DNA from: Ustulina deusta
Taxonomy: Eukaryota > Ascomycota > Sordariomycetes > Xylariales > Xylariaceae
DNA: 64,000 bases
Assembly: GCA_023159155.1 (NCBI GenBank)
Contig: JAJNNX010000011.1
Span: 124,001 to 188,000 of the forward strand
Reading direction: 5' to 3'
In this document: positions 11,729 to 24,695 of the stretch, piece after piece
How the letters are laid out: the number at the start of each line of letters is the position of its first letter
Numbering within the stretch: the first letter of the stretch is position 1
The notes under the pieces: generated by a model
Seen by the model: only the letters and a program-made list of their open reading frames with translations
Told to the model about the DNA's origin: nothing
Databases searched by the model: none
Position numbers and translations under genes: made by a program

Positions 11729-13026
11729 AGAGACATACTAGGCCAAGCCTTGCCTGGAGCTGTTACTCGTCTAGGTCTGCAGGCCAGCAGAGCTGAATGT
11801 TTCCAACTTCCACAGCAACTCAAGATCGTTCTTCTGATATTATCGAGTGCAGAGTACTAGGCTTAACTGTAGGTCCTTGGTTCGAGACTTGCTCTATAGA
11901 TCTTATCTTAAACGAAGTCGATCATATGTGATCTCGTAATCAGAGCCAGGAGCCGTTCTCCTCCCTTTCATTATTATTACTAACAGCAGAGTCATAGGGA
12001 GCAATTCTTTGGCAGCCCCTTCAGTCACGACTCCAACACGTACCTAGGTGGCCAAGTATCTTCCAGCATCACATCCTACAGTAATACATTGCATCTAGAG
12101 AAGTAATGTTCCCGCCAACTTATTCCACTCGTGATGACAATCTCCTCCAAAATAAAACCGATATACACTAACTGAGGTCTTTCAGAGGTAAAACAATTTG
12201 CAGCCGTTATAGTGGTTATACTAGCTAGCTGTCGTTATCTACTTGCGCATGGCATGGACCAATACTTCTCATCATGTAATAGGAGCGTGAACGATGCATT
12301 TTCCTTGTCGGTTGCACTTCTTCTGTCGGACAGAAAGTCTGTCTCGCAGCTAAAATCATAATTAACACAAGTAGGCATCTCTGCTTTTTTACTACCTTTG
12401 CAGAAGGTTCGACGAAGATCCGCTCCCACATCCGTCGCCGCGCCGTCAAGTTCCGAGCCAGCAGGTGGGTAGAGGACAAGAGGAGAGCCACGAGAACTGT
12501 CCATTTGAGATGGAAATGCTGGTTACTCACTGGGGATTGCTTTAGCTCCCTACAAGGAATAGTCGGGTTAAAAAAGAATTTTTCTGTCTTAGACGCAAAG
12601 AGTTGGCAAACATATTGCCGAGCTGTAGCGTTATATGGCTCAGGGTCGATGAGGAACCTCATATTCACGAGTCCGGTTTTCTGGCAAGCGGGTGAGTTAT
12701 TACTCTGACAAATCTACGTTGGTAGGTTGGCATAACTGCCCTTAGAAAAAGTTATAAAGACAGATTCCAGGTAATGAAGGGGAGTTGAACAAAATCGGAT
12801 CTAGCACTGCCCTGCGTGGATGTTTGCACCATATGCGACAGCGACGGTAGAGAAAAGTAACGTGGGAAACAACTATCGAGCAACGCAGCAAGGAGGTATC
12901 GTCATTATATGTTCAGGTCGGGAGGGTGACACCAGGGCTGCATCAAATGGGACTTAAGCATTCCGATAGCTAAGACCTATTGTTCACCAAACCGCGTTAT
13001 AAACCTCTCCGAAGATCTAAATAGAC

Positions 13027-15064
13027 CTAGTCTTGTGTAAAAGTAGCCTTGCCCGCCCCGTCCTGAACCAGCTGCGCCCGTGACGCCCTCGCGACATCGT
13101 CAATCTCATCGCGAAACCAAGTCAGGTCGGTCTCCTGGCGGATGGATTCGTCGAGATTGCAGAACAACATGGCGATATTGGACGACTTCCACGATCTCAC
13201 GGCTGACGAGTCCCTCGGGTTCTGCACCACGAGCATCAAGAAGAATACGAAAGCAAGGACCACCAGGGCAACTGGGAAAGAGAGCCATGCCCATCGCACG
13301 TCGATGCACGTTGTGTTGAGGACCAATCTCCCAGGTAAATAGTCTCCGGCCCCATTCGCTCCGTTGTTGCGGATCGTCGCCGTCATGACGTCTGAGAGAT
13401 TGCGCATAAACATGCTGACGGAGTCGAAACTAGTCGTCGCGTTCCGCCAGAGGTTTTTGGCAACGATGTTCCCGATGTATGTAGTCTCATAATCCTGGAT
13501 CGAGTCTGCGTCGAGATAGCTGCCTAATTCGGGCCGGATGGCGAGGAAGGGGGATGACCCAAATATCCACACGCATTTCTCCGGATACCAAGCGCCTGGC
13601 GCCTTGCTGCCGCTTGAGAGAGGGGTTTGCGGCGCTGCGTCTACGTTGGCGAGCGCTACAAGGACTAGGCCGGCCGTGTCGTTTGCGGGATGGGGAGTGC
13701 AGTCTAGTGTCTGCTCGCCATACTGCGTCAGATTGCTAGTGGCGAGCACGTAACGGCCGTAGCCTCCGAATGCATCAAAACCCATGGGTATCTTGGACAC
13801 TACCGCTTCCTCGAGAACCAACTTCGAAACAGAAGCCTCGTAGGTCCGTACACATGGGAATAACTGGCACTCAAATGCATTGGGTGGTGTTGCTGTGATG
13901 GTAGTTATATCACCCCCGGCGCTCATGATTCTAACATTCAGCAGATGTGTTGGACTTGGAGCGGCACTGGTGTTAAGCAGGACTCCGAAGGCAAGCTGGA
14001 GCGCTGAGAATTGTTCGTTGTCAACGTTAGTCGCTGGCAGCGAATAGTTGTAGTATCCCGTTGGTTCCGTGAAGTTCTTGATTTGTGACGAGATGTCGTC
14101 ACAAGAATGACAGACCGCAACACTCGAAAAAGTACCAAAGGTGCAGTTGCCCGACGGGCATGTTGTGGACACTAGTGATGGAATGTGATTAGGCGGATTG
14201 ACAAGGCCGATGTTGATGGCAACGGCCATGGGACTGTCAATTTCGCTCTAGGAGGAGATTAGTGAGACTGGTTGATAAACGAGGAGCGAGTAAGCGGCCT
14301 ACGTCAAGTGGACCGGTATGGCCACCGTTGGCGTAGTAGGCATTCGTACGAGCAACGGATGCCGTCGAGATCTCACTTTCCCGTGTGCAATCTATTATGC
14401 CCACAAGCTGCTGTGAAAATGGATCTAACACAGCTGCAAGTATTGTAAGGACTGCAGCAAACCTTGCAAAGTTGCTTACAACCTCCCTGTAATGATCAGA
14501 CCTAATGGCCTTATGGATTGTGAACTATGATGTCTTGCTTACCACTTCACTACCTTGAACAAAAATGACATGGACCCCAGAGCACCACGACTAGCATTAT
14601 CGAAGTCATCTAGATCCATGAGGCATCTTGGCTTTCTTTGGAACCATTGCCATTTAAGCTGGCTGATCCCTATAAGGTGACTATGTTAGTCTGAAAGTTA
14701 TATCCCCAAGCCACGATGTCGCCTCCAGAGGCCAGTCACCTTCTGTGAGTAGTAAACCCAACCCAGCCTTCAGCACCACAGTGAAGACCGAAATTAGGGC
14801 ATTGAGAGTGATGTGCAGAGGCCATTCGGGGAGAGTTTGTCCCTCGTATGACGCGAGGATGCCGATAATAACAGCCAGCGAAGAGGCCGCGAGAGCTACG
14901 CTGTAAGTTTCAACACCCCACCCTTGATGCCACAGTCGTTGAGCCTTCTTCCAATTTAGAATCTTTTTCTTCTTCTTCGTCGGACTAGAGGAGGCGCCAA
15001 GTGTAAATGGAACCGATTCGTACGTGAATTCTCCGAGGGACGCTGGTGCTACACTCCCCGGCAT
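13027..15064 (-). CDS. DUF3176 family membrane protein
   Basis: A fungal-specific multi-pass membrane protein of about 624 aa, role unknown. Exons on the minus strand: 15064-14715, 14662-14543, 14486-14303, 14247-13027; all junctions keep frame. The N-terminus has a Lys-rich patch, then two hydrophobic segments (VALAASSLAVIIGILASY and the ALISVFTVVLKAGLGLLL region). Next come the DUF3176 hallmarks SQLKWQWF, FDNASRG and VLDPFSQQ. A long lumenal or extracellular region with paired cysteines (STTCPSGNCTFGTF) follows, then a final transmembrane helix (FPVALVVLAFVFFLMLVV) and a charged tail. The splice at 14715/14662 was chosen because it alone restores ATSQLKW; a nearer acceptor breaks the frame. 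These proteins are numerous in plant-associated and saprobic ascomycetes, often in variable regions, which fits this gene-poor setting. Confidence 0.88.
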
Positions 15065-15719
15065 GCTGGCCGCTTTCACTGATGCCCGAGCGGCGGTGAC
15101 GATTACAATGATGTAACGGGAATTCTATTGGGATAGGTGGAAAGAAAGTACTGGATGGATAGAGTAGCGCCCATGTAAATCTCTGATGTGCACATGGGGC
15201 AGGCTGTAAATACTAGATAGTACCTCGGCGCCTAAGATGCATACCCCTTACATATACATGTTGATTCTCGCGCCTGTGGGGCAATGTGGTGTAGCACTGC
15301 AGGTATTAGCTGACTCTCGCGACATCCAATGATAGCTTCTTCCTATAAGTTAGATAGCGACCCCAATGCTACCTGCGTAGTCCAGGTCGCCCTTGTTTTT
15401 AAATAGCTACAGCCACGTTCTTCACCTCGACACAACAATATCAACATCATGCTATCCCTTTCAGACTCGTATGTCGTGCCCCAATGTCATAGGCTAGGAG
15501 ATACCATCAAGCCCCCAAACCTATTTTCAACGTAATTGTCTAGTGTTTTGCACAACATGTCTATCACTGCAACATGGCGTTTGTCGGGCCTACGCGCAGC
15601 CTCTCCCCAGCACTTATGCTAGCAGAGCTTGTATTTTATTTTTAGAATATCAGGTCCATCGTCTATTGATCCCCTTGCCCTCAATTCCCCCAACAATGAC
15701 ATCATATGAAATCGGTCCT

Positions 15720-15995
15720 TGGATGCCTCGATTAAATTGTTGATGCTATCGCTACAATAAGCCGTCCTCCAAGCCTCGGCCACCTGCTTGAATCGGAAAG
15801 TCTTCGATACCAGCGACTCCCGAGTGACCGATCCCTTTAACCAAACTCGTGGCCAGCTTAGAGTCGCCCGCACCATATCGGAACGAGCCCTTCACGACGA
15901 TATCCTAATCTTAGATAGCATCGATATGGAACTAAACATTTCTCCTACCTATGCCTCCTTGGACATGGTCTATACTCCAGCACGCTCCAGAGCTG
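15720..15995 (-). pseudogene. Xylitol/sorbitol dehydrogenase (zinc MDR) remnant
   Basis: The minus strand carries a decayed C-terminal piece of a zinc-dependent polyol dehydrogenase. One frame reads DIVVKGSFRYGAGDSKLATSL, which matches the conserved KGSFRYG-GDY-LA stretch of D-xylulose reductase. After a +1 frameshift near 15842 the next frame reads KGSVTRESLVSKTFRFKQVA, then EAW and NNLIEA, matching the ending of that family. Upstream in the first frame there are three in-frame stops (two TAG, one TAA) in the segment corresponding to the VGMG loop and the beta-strand after it. The coenzyme domain and catalytic zinc region are absent. Relic status is clear; the precise parent substrate (xylitol, sorbitol, arabinitol) is not. 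Confidence 0.75.
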
Positions 15996-16408
15996 TGTAC
16001 AGTGCGTATTGAGTAAGATCATGGTCCGAACTGGGCTGGCACACACCTCTCTATCTAATGCAGAAAGAAGTACTTATCGCCGTTCATAAGACATTCTTAA
16101 CACTAGCAAATTACTTGTAAGTAAGCACGTGCCATAGGTTTATAGAAAAGCATCTCAACATACCTCCCTATGTCAAGTTATTTGATAACGCACAGTAAAC
16201 ACACTGTGATCACATATAAATCGGTCAGTTCCTACGGGTCATGTGACCCTCCAGGATTCCCGCAACTCAGTGAAACTTGAAGCTAGGTGTATTAACTCAC
16301 TCATCTCGCTCACTCAACCACATCGCTTCTGTCCAAACTTCTTCTACCCCGAAACAGACCTCTACCCTAAAATTAACTAAAAAAAATAAAAAATAAAAAA
16401 ATAAAAAA

Positions 16409-17144
16409 ATGAATACCGTCCAATATTTAGCCCTAATATTCTTTGCGTATACTCTCATAAAAGCAGTACGTTTTTTTTTCTTCCCCCCCCCCTAAAACAC
16501 GCCCACATGAATTTCGTCAAGACAGGGACAGGGCCCTTGCTTCAAGAATGCCCCTTGTTCTGTTTTACTTCTGTATACATACCATACCATACCATACTAT
16601 CTATCCCACCGCTTCCTGAACTGCGTAACTGCGTAACCAAGCCAAACTAACCCCCGTCGCGTCACCCCCCCCCCCCGCAAAAAAGATCTTCTTCACAGAC
16701 CGCTCGCCGATCCCCGAGACCTCGGGCAGCGTCCACAAGATCGCCTCGGCGGCGCAGCTGCGGGCCCTCCTGGCCTCGACGACGTACGTGGTCGTGGACT
16801 TCTACGCCGACTGGTGTCCGCCGTGCCGGGCCATCGCCCCCGTCTTCTCGCAGCTGGCCGACGCCCACGCCGTGGCGGGGCGGCTGGCCTTCGCCAAGGT
16901 CAACGTCGACCACGTCAAGGACGTCGCCGCGCAGTTCAACGTGACGGCGATGCCGACCTTTGTCTTCTTCCGGGATGGGCTGGCGCAGGGCGTCGATGTC
17001 GATGGCGTGGGTGCTGCGCGGCCGTCTGTCGTCCGCACGGGGGGCGGCCTTGTGGAGAGAGTTCGGGGCGCTGATAAGGTCGCCGTTGAAACCGTTGTGA
17101 GGGCTTTGGCTGGGGAGGTTGGCGGCACTGCGGGGAAGGAGTGA
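16409..17144 (+). CDS. Thioredoxin-like protein with WCPPC active site
   Basis: A thioredoxin-fold protein of about 171 aa. Model: exon 16409-16465, intron 16466-16685, exon 16686-17144. The catalytic motif is DFYADWCPPC in place of the usual WCGPC, followed by AIAPVFSQLA, FAKVNVD, and the cis-proline loop AMPTFVFF; these define a thioredoxin domain of about 100 residues. The proposed first exon encodes a hydrophobic stretch (MNTVQYLALIFFAYTLIKA) that could be a signal anchor, but it lies in A/T-rich, homopolymer-rich DNA and is the least certain part. No methionine precedes the active site in exon 2, so some upstream exon is needed. Exon 2 is strikingly GC-rich compared with exon 1 and the intron. 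Function is probably thiol-disulfide exchange; partner unknown. Confidence 0.75.
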
Positions 17145-18173
17145 AGCATGTCGGGATGCGGGAGACGAAGATAGACCGACTTGGGACTACCCTAGGTAGT
17201 CGTGTGAAATGCGAATTGTGCCCTCATATCAGGTGTTTTCCAATCACGTCACCCCGGGGTCCCGTAGACATCTTCTCCACTGGTCTGTCTCGGACACAGA
17301 TGGTCAGCCCACTGCTTGTCACATCCGGTCGGTTTCAGGCCGTCATGGCTGGCGTTTCTGACATGGGACCAATCGCGACATGTGTTTCTGGTGGTTATTT
17401 GTTCAATTCATGTTCCGCGAAACGATCCACCTTGTCGCCCTAATGACCCAATCGCAAGTCGGGGTTTGCCATAATATAGAGCATTGTAACTAAGTCAATG
17501 GGATAGAAGCCTTACTCGGCAGGGTCGTGCCTAAGGTGGACTGTAGTGGTACATCCCTCATATTCAACTCCCTCTCCCTTCCACAAAAACGGCCCTGCTG
17601 GCATAGATAAATAGAGGCAATAAATGCGTATATAATAATCAAGTGTATCAAGTATAGGTATCAAATGTATCAAACGGATAAGTATGTATATAGTATATAA
17701 GAGGAATGAACAAAAGCAGCAGCAAGAGAGCAAGCAGGCAGTAGGGTTTTTTGCGCACACTGAGTATCCTCCTCTTCCTTTCACTGTTTGAAACGCCTGC
17801 ACTTTTTCTTTAGGGGTTATGATCGCTCGCCTCTCCCCGAAGCCAAGGCCATCCAACAGTCCGATTACATCCTGTCTAAATTACACTAAAATCGCCCTCT
17901 GACTACCACGTCTGACTCATCTCTGGCACCCCGTGGCGATAACTATTTCCGGCAAACGTGACGGGTGAAAGTCCGTGTATTGTCAAAAGGCGGGCTAGGG
18001 CCGCGGACCGCTGCATCTACAGTGGCGAGGACGGTATTGCTAGTTCTAGAGTTGCTGAGTCTAAGATGCAGAGAAAGCGTTGTCGGAACATAACAAGCAA
18101 TGCAGTGTCCTGTCCATCCAGCCAGCCACTCACAAAGCGATGAATCCATTACGCAGACCTCCAAACTAGACCC
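17145..18173. other. Intergenic region between thioredoxin-like gene and noxB
   Basis: I see no supported coding region; it holds the 3' ends of the two convergent genes. A/T-rich runs with TATA/TGTAT repeats occur around 17620-17700. Confidence 0.4.
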
Positions 18174-20075
18174 CTAAAAGTTTTCTTTGCCCCAGACAAA
18201 CGAAAAGCTAGAGGAAAATCAAGTTAGCAACGTATTTTCGTAGTTCTCGTCACAGGAATATTCAAAGAAAGGAGAACAAAAGAAAAGGAAATAAAGGAAC
18301 AAAGAGGGAGACTATAAACACGTACCCAGGCTCGCTATACTTATTGCAAAACACATGCAGTGAACTCCCCAAGCCCTTCGGCCCACAAAAGAATACACCG
18401 GCCTCGGCGGGAGCATGTAGTTTGCGAATGCCGCGAAAGATCATATCCCAATTCGGGCGTCCAAAGTTCGTGGGACTTCTAAGGCCCGTGATGGCGTCCT
18501 TGTCGGCATTGGCATCATTGATCATGATATTCGTGGCATCGTCGGCCTTGATCTTTGCAGTAAGGTAAGTATGAATCTCGATTCGTCCATCAACATCCTG
18601 GGCCTCAATAGCCATGAGCAGGGAGCGGAACCACTCGAATGACCCGAAATCTCTACATATCCAGAAGAAGTAGACCTTGGCGAGCCGTGTTTTCTTCTGT
18701 GGGTAATTCATGCGGTACCATATGGATTTGAGGATGGACGCGAAGGGTGTGACACCGATGCCGGCGCCACAGAGGACCGAGACCTCATACTTGAAGACGT
18801 CTTCTGAGGCGGAGCCAAACGGACCGTCGACATAGACGCGGGGCAAGACGCGGCGGAGCGCGGGGTCGACCTCGCCGCTCTCTTTGTCCACGCCCACGAC
18901 TTTGGAAGCATCCTTGGCGCCGTCCTTCTTGCCGAAATCACAGCCCAAAGCGGTGGCTAGCTCCCTCGTGAAATCACCTACAACACGGACATGAATCGAG
19001 ATGTAGTCCTCCTCCGGGGCGCTGGTTAATGTGAACGGGTGATATTGCCATAGGGAGACTTCGGGACAGCAGAAAAAGATGTATTGGCCTGCGCGCGTCT
19101 TTGTATTCTCCTTCTTAATCTGGATCTCGCAGACGTTGCTGGGGTGTTGAATGACTTTCGAGATGTACGTCTTGTGGCGACCACGCACTTCACGCGCGAT
19201 TCTCTCGGCAAGGTAGATGAAACCCCCGTACGTCCAGTACTGCCAGAAAACACCGACGGCCGTTGTGCCGACGGAGATGCAGAACGGTGCTGTGTCGGGT
19301 TGGATCATGCAGAAAGCGCCGTGGATGGCCCAGAACACAAAGAAGACGATAAACATGTGGTGCGTGTACCAGAAGCGCTCGTAGTTGGCCCGACGCGGTT
19401 TCTCGACTGATGTGAACACCATACCCATAAGAGCGATTAGCATGATATATCCCGTCCATCCGGGACCAGAAGCCAAGTTGGCGGCCAGGAAGCCGTAAAA
19501 ACCGAGGTGGTTTTTGGCGGCAATCTGGGCAAAGTTATTCCAGTGAGCAATCGTGTGGACCCACGAGAAAAATACGATGGACCAAGCCGTCGTGATGTGG
19601 AAGGTGATATTCTTATCGAACTGGATGATGCCGTTGAGAGGCGTCTGCCTAGCGATCGAGATGAAGGTACGGCAGACCGGGAAAAGAACCAAGGCGACGT
19701 CGACGTGAAGAACTAACGCCGCCGATCTGGCTATCATATAGGTCGGTCCAAATGTGTTTCGCGCTACTTGGAGACTGTCCTTGACCGCATAATTGACGAA
19801 ACCGAAGGCAAACACGAGAGCGTGTAAAAATATGAAGACGAATACAAAGCTGGCAAACATGTCAGCACGGATGTTCATGATAGGGAACTTACGCATGCAA
19901 CTAACAATCGGCGATAACCCTCGTTGATCATCCATTTGTCGAATTTTTCTCGCATCGTCAACTCCTTCTGCTTTTCTTGTGTCATCTCACCCGAGAGTAG
20001 CATTCGCGTCAATGGGGTCCATCTCGCTCGTTCTGATGGCTTCTCGCCATATTGGGCATCGCCATAGTACGACAT
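18174..20075 (-). CDS. noxB: NADPH oxidase B (Nox2-type superoxide-producing flavocytochrome)
   Basis: A membrane NADPH oxidase of 575 aa that passes electrons from NADPH via FAD and two hemes to O2, making superoxide for cell differentiation. Exons: 20075-19906, 19849-18326, 18207-18174. The N-terminal extension (MSYYGDAQYGEKPSER..., with EKFDKWMINEGYRR) marks the NoxB rather than the NoxA class. Next come the six-helix ferric-reductase core with heme histidines in FSWVHTIAHW and WYTHHMF/FWAIHG, the FAD motif HPFTLTSAPEED, and the NADPH motifs GAGIGVTPFASILK and FFCGPKGLG. The last exon supplies the conserved ending FSFVWGKENF, which confirms the intron at 18208-18325. In other ascomycetes NoxB works with NoxR and tetraspanin Pls1 in spore germination and penetration; none of those partners is in this window. 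The long 5' region to its right may hold regulatory elements. Confidence 0.96.
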
Positions 20076-20804
20076 TTTGCCAGCTAGTTGATTTGGATTC
20101 CTCGTCGACTTCCAATGGTACTCTTTCCACCTTGTCCCGCGTCCTTCCCAAGCCAACTGTAAGTCGACGATACGGCTTACACAGGCGAATACGACCCTCC
20201 CTGCACGGTGCTCCGAATTATTATTTCTTTTTTTTTCAGCCGCTGTCTCCTGGACTTCGTCTGTGATATATAAAAAGAGATTCAGATCCTGCTGAATGGG
20301 CACATAATCATCGATGTTAAGGGAGCCGAGACCGAGTGTGAAGCCACACGGCAATTATCATCCCCAAAGGTTGAGTGTCCAAATGAGTGTAGAGAATGTA
20401 AAGGCCAATAGTGCCCTGCACTGACAACAAAGACACAGACTGATCAGCCCGCGGACGTATCAGCAAGGGAACCAAGCACGAAGGATGGGAGGAAAGACGG
20501 CTCGCGCTCGTAGTGAGTTTGAGAAGAAGAAGAGTGTGTGAAAGAAGAAAGAGGGATCCGAAGATCTCATGCAAAGGCGGGAGGGAGTAGGTAGATTATG
20601 GACAAATGCCAAGCATTGAAACATCAGACCATTTTCTTGGTAGATCATACCTCACTACACTAGTGTACAAGGCCAACACCTGGTTGCTAGAAATAGCGGG
20701 CATGGTTTAACGATGCGGTGATGTTATTCGTGAAGAGAAGCACTCAGAATAGCTACGAAGAACTTACTGCAGAGGAGAAGGATAATGGCACAGTGGATGG
20801 GGTA

Positions 20805-20827
20805 GGGGGGGGGGGGGGGGGGGGGGG
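20805..20827. repeat. Poly-G run of 23 bases
   Basis: An uninterrupted run of 23 G on the plus strand, about 730 bp upstream of the noxB start. Length may vary between strains or reflect sequencing error. Confidence 0.8.
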
Positions 20828-21750
20828 CGTCAACACCTGGTAGCAGTGACTTGGGAAAGGGGGGCAGGAATCGAGAATGTTGCATTGACCGAAACCTCAC
20901 GACCATGTAGAGAAGACCTACCTAGGGCCAGGGCGGCTGACGACGGCGGAGGATCACAGCAGCGGCCCCACTGCTGTTTCGCGGCTTTTCATTCTAGTTT
21001 GGGAGGATTCAAGGCTGGGAACGAGAGCTACCAAGCAGAGCGAACAGCACATCGGTCGACGACTGGACTGGGGAGGTCGAAACAGGCATGTCTCAATCGG
21101 GGTCTTGTATCGGTTACAGTTCTCTCTGATGGAGGCATGGTGGGCTTGCGAGCGTCCCACTTCGAGATGTGGGAGAGGCTCAAATGATACGAGAGGCTGT
21201 CCCTGCTGAATATAGACAGGGAACAGGCATAGCTCTCCTGCTTCGCGACCTGGGTCTCTCGAGCAGCGTAGTGGAGGTACACCACCTATTAGTCGCATTG
21301 GCATTAGCCAAGCGCCGCCGTTGCCCCCAGAGCACGGCTAGGTGCGCGGGAGGCAAGGCAGCGTAATCTATTCACTACCGATTATACAGGGAAAACAAGT
21401 TCGGACGGATGTTGGGGAATAAATACCGCTGGCACTCGCGGCGATACAATAGCTGTAGTTCATACAGCATCTACACTAGTCGCGTACGTCGTGTACACTA
21501 GGTAATGCACAACAGCGCGATTCGTGGATCATGGGTTTGAAGCCATTTCCGTTTTGATGCTCGGATCCCAGATACTGCACGCTAGTGTAGTAGGTATAAG
21601 AGGCACCACCCAGGTAGATAGGCCCGGGACATATACTACATGGTAGTCGTGTCAGGGGTATCGATATTGAGAGAGCAGAGCAGAGCGCCGAGAAAACGAT
21701 ACACATGTCCCCATCGTTTCACATCTTCTTTGGAATTGAACTGAAAGAAA

Positions 21751-21786
21751 GGAAAATAAAATAATAAAATAATAAAATAATAAAAG
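21751..21786. repeat. AATAA-type A/T microsatellite
   Basis: Tandem AAAATAAT units of about 36 bp in the intergenic region between noxB and the E2 gene. Confidence 0.85.
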
Positions 21787-23376
21787 ACACTCAGTAGAGA
21801 TGAATTTATCATATGCATCTCTTTCATCTCAGACAGGGCTCAAAACAGTGCGGCCAACTAAGGCGGTACGCTCGATCGGCACAGAGATGCTACTGATGGA
21901 TAGTGATCAAGGTGAATGAACATATGATGACGACGACGGGGGAACAAAGAAACAGAGCGTGTTGGAGGTTGTTGGAGGATGTTGGTGAGTGGAGAGGCGA
22001 GAGAACTAAGGGGTCTGAGTCCCCTAGAGCCAGCCATCCTTGGACGCCATCATTGGCCCAAATCAGCGGAGAGCCCCTGACTACCTGGCGCTAATCTGTT
22101 ACAGCAGGCTCCTTCAGGGGTGCTTTTGACACAACCCAAGACAGACGCGAGACCATTAAACGTTCCCCCTGTCAGCAGCCATGTCTTCTGCCCTGTCTTT
22201 CAAGCCTGCCTCTCCTCGCCGCTCTCTGCGGGTAGTATACACTTGGTATACCAAGATACTACATAGATAAGGTAGGCAGACGATGCACAATACCTACCTC
22301 TTACTCGGGTCAGAACCCAAGGTTGTACCTAGTTACGAATAGGTATGCCGCACAATAACTTGATCATCTTATACGCAGTGTATATGCAGACTACCTACAT
22401 ACATACCATACCTACATACACATGATACACTCTATAGAGTGTAGATTACACGTGTTCCGTTCCAAAAAAAACGAAAGGTAGGTATTCTCCTCTATTCTAT
22501 TGCTACCAATCGGTGAATTTAGGGCTTGTTTCTCTACAGTACGTAAGTATAACCTTAGGTAAGTACATATATCTTCATTCTGACCCAAGAGTCCTGCTCT
22601 TCCAATCAGACCCGGTCATAGGGAGTCAAGCATCCACTTGTCGTTCATCTGGGCAATGTCCCAGTTGAGCATGTTAAGAACTCCAATCCTCAAACAAAAG
22701 CAGGATACCTGGTAGAATATCTGCCCATACACTAGTCGTACAGTAGGTAGTGTGCATTTCGACTGCTTGCGTCGTGCCATGCATGTCATGGGCTCCCGAA
22801 CATACACCAAGGCCAGTATCACTCACTGCATATCAAAGCGATCCTGGCCCATGCATACTAGGTAACGAGATTCTCAACACCGTAGTGTACACCAGAGTTC
22901 TTCCCCTCGCGCTATTTTTGGCACACCCTGTAACCCGATACACAACATCATCCTGTCAACCGTCGCGAGTCAACGCGCGCTAAAAGGCCATCACCTCGGA
23001 AAACAAGTCCATCTTGGTCGTGTACATTTACGCTGGGGAGATGGCGCATCACATGGCCGCAGTATAAGGCTTTCCGAGAAAGGAATCGTTGTATTATACG
23101 AGATCAAAGGGGAGGAACCGTGGGGGTACCACTAGAGTGATGCCGAGAACAGGCAATCCCACGCCTTACAGTCCATTCTTTTCCCTATACATTCTTTCTC
23201 TCATAACTTCATTACTTACCAGAGACAGGCCACACCGACTGGAGCCGTCCACACCATGACATGCTATAGCGGCCGTGGGAACACGTGAAAAATAGAACAC
23301 GCCCATGGCCACAATGATGACTAATCGACAACGAACGCCGGCAAATTCACCTAGACTGTCGAGATGGGAGAGAGAA

Positions 23377-23400
23377 TGTGTGTATGTGTGTGTGTGTGTA
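23377..23400. repeat. (GT)n microsatellite
   Basis: Alternating TG dinucleotides with one TA interruption, about 190 bp beyond the stop codon of the E2 gene. Confidence 0.8.
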
Positions 23401-23592
23401 CCCCTTCCCTAATCGCAACCACTTGTCTAAGAATCTCTCACCATCCAACACGTCATGCTCGCTCCTATCCTCGCTCCCTCTCGCCTGTGTTATAATAGAC
23501 GGCCTTTGGTTGAAAGCCCACCAGACTAACCGATGTATCGTTGCCCGAACAAACCCATCATTGCTGCTGAGGGAGAACCAGATCATGGAACC

Positions 23593-24695
<1,103 letters not shown>

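Larger units (their letters stand above)
9767..13026. other. 3.3-kb gene-poor interval
   Basis: Only short frames are present. A possible 44-codon remnant lies at 10011-10145 and is listed separately. A (GACGAT)n microsatellite sits at about 11703-11728. Overlapping minus-strand frames at 12225-12668 have no recognisable motif or consistent splicing. Composition suggests old, drifting DNA rather than a missed large gene. Confidence 0.45.
20076..23592. other. 3.5-kb intergenic region, noxB promoter side
   Basis: No coding region can be supported. It includes a 23-bp G homopolymer at 20805-20827, an A/T microsatellite at 21751-21786, clusters of TACCTAC/GTAGGTA near 22240-22420, and a GT repeat at 23377-23400. 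It contains the noxB upstream region and the 3' flank of the E2 gene. Confidence 0.45.

Noticed and set aside
12225..12668. Two overlapping minus-strand frames of 147 and 89 codons
   Set aside because: No recognisable motif, no intron logic, and they overlap in different frames; likely chance in gene-poor DNA.
14650..14720. Nearer acceptor (TTATAG) for the first DUF3176 intron
   Set aside because: It breaks the reading frame; the acceptor at GATCAG restores the conserved SQLKW motif.
16662..17149. Minus-strand frames over the thioredoxin exon
   Set aside because: Shadows of the GC-rich coding strand; the thioredoxin motifs are clear on the plus strand.
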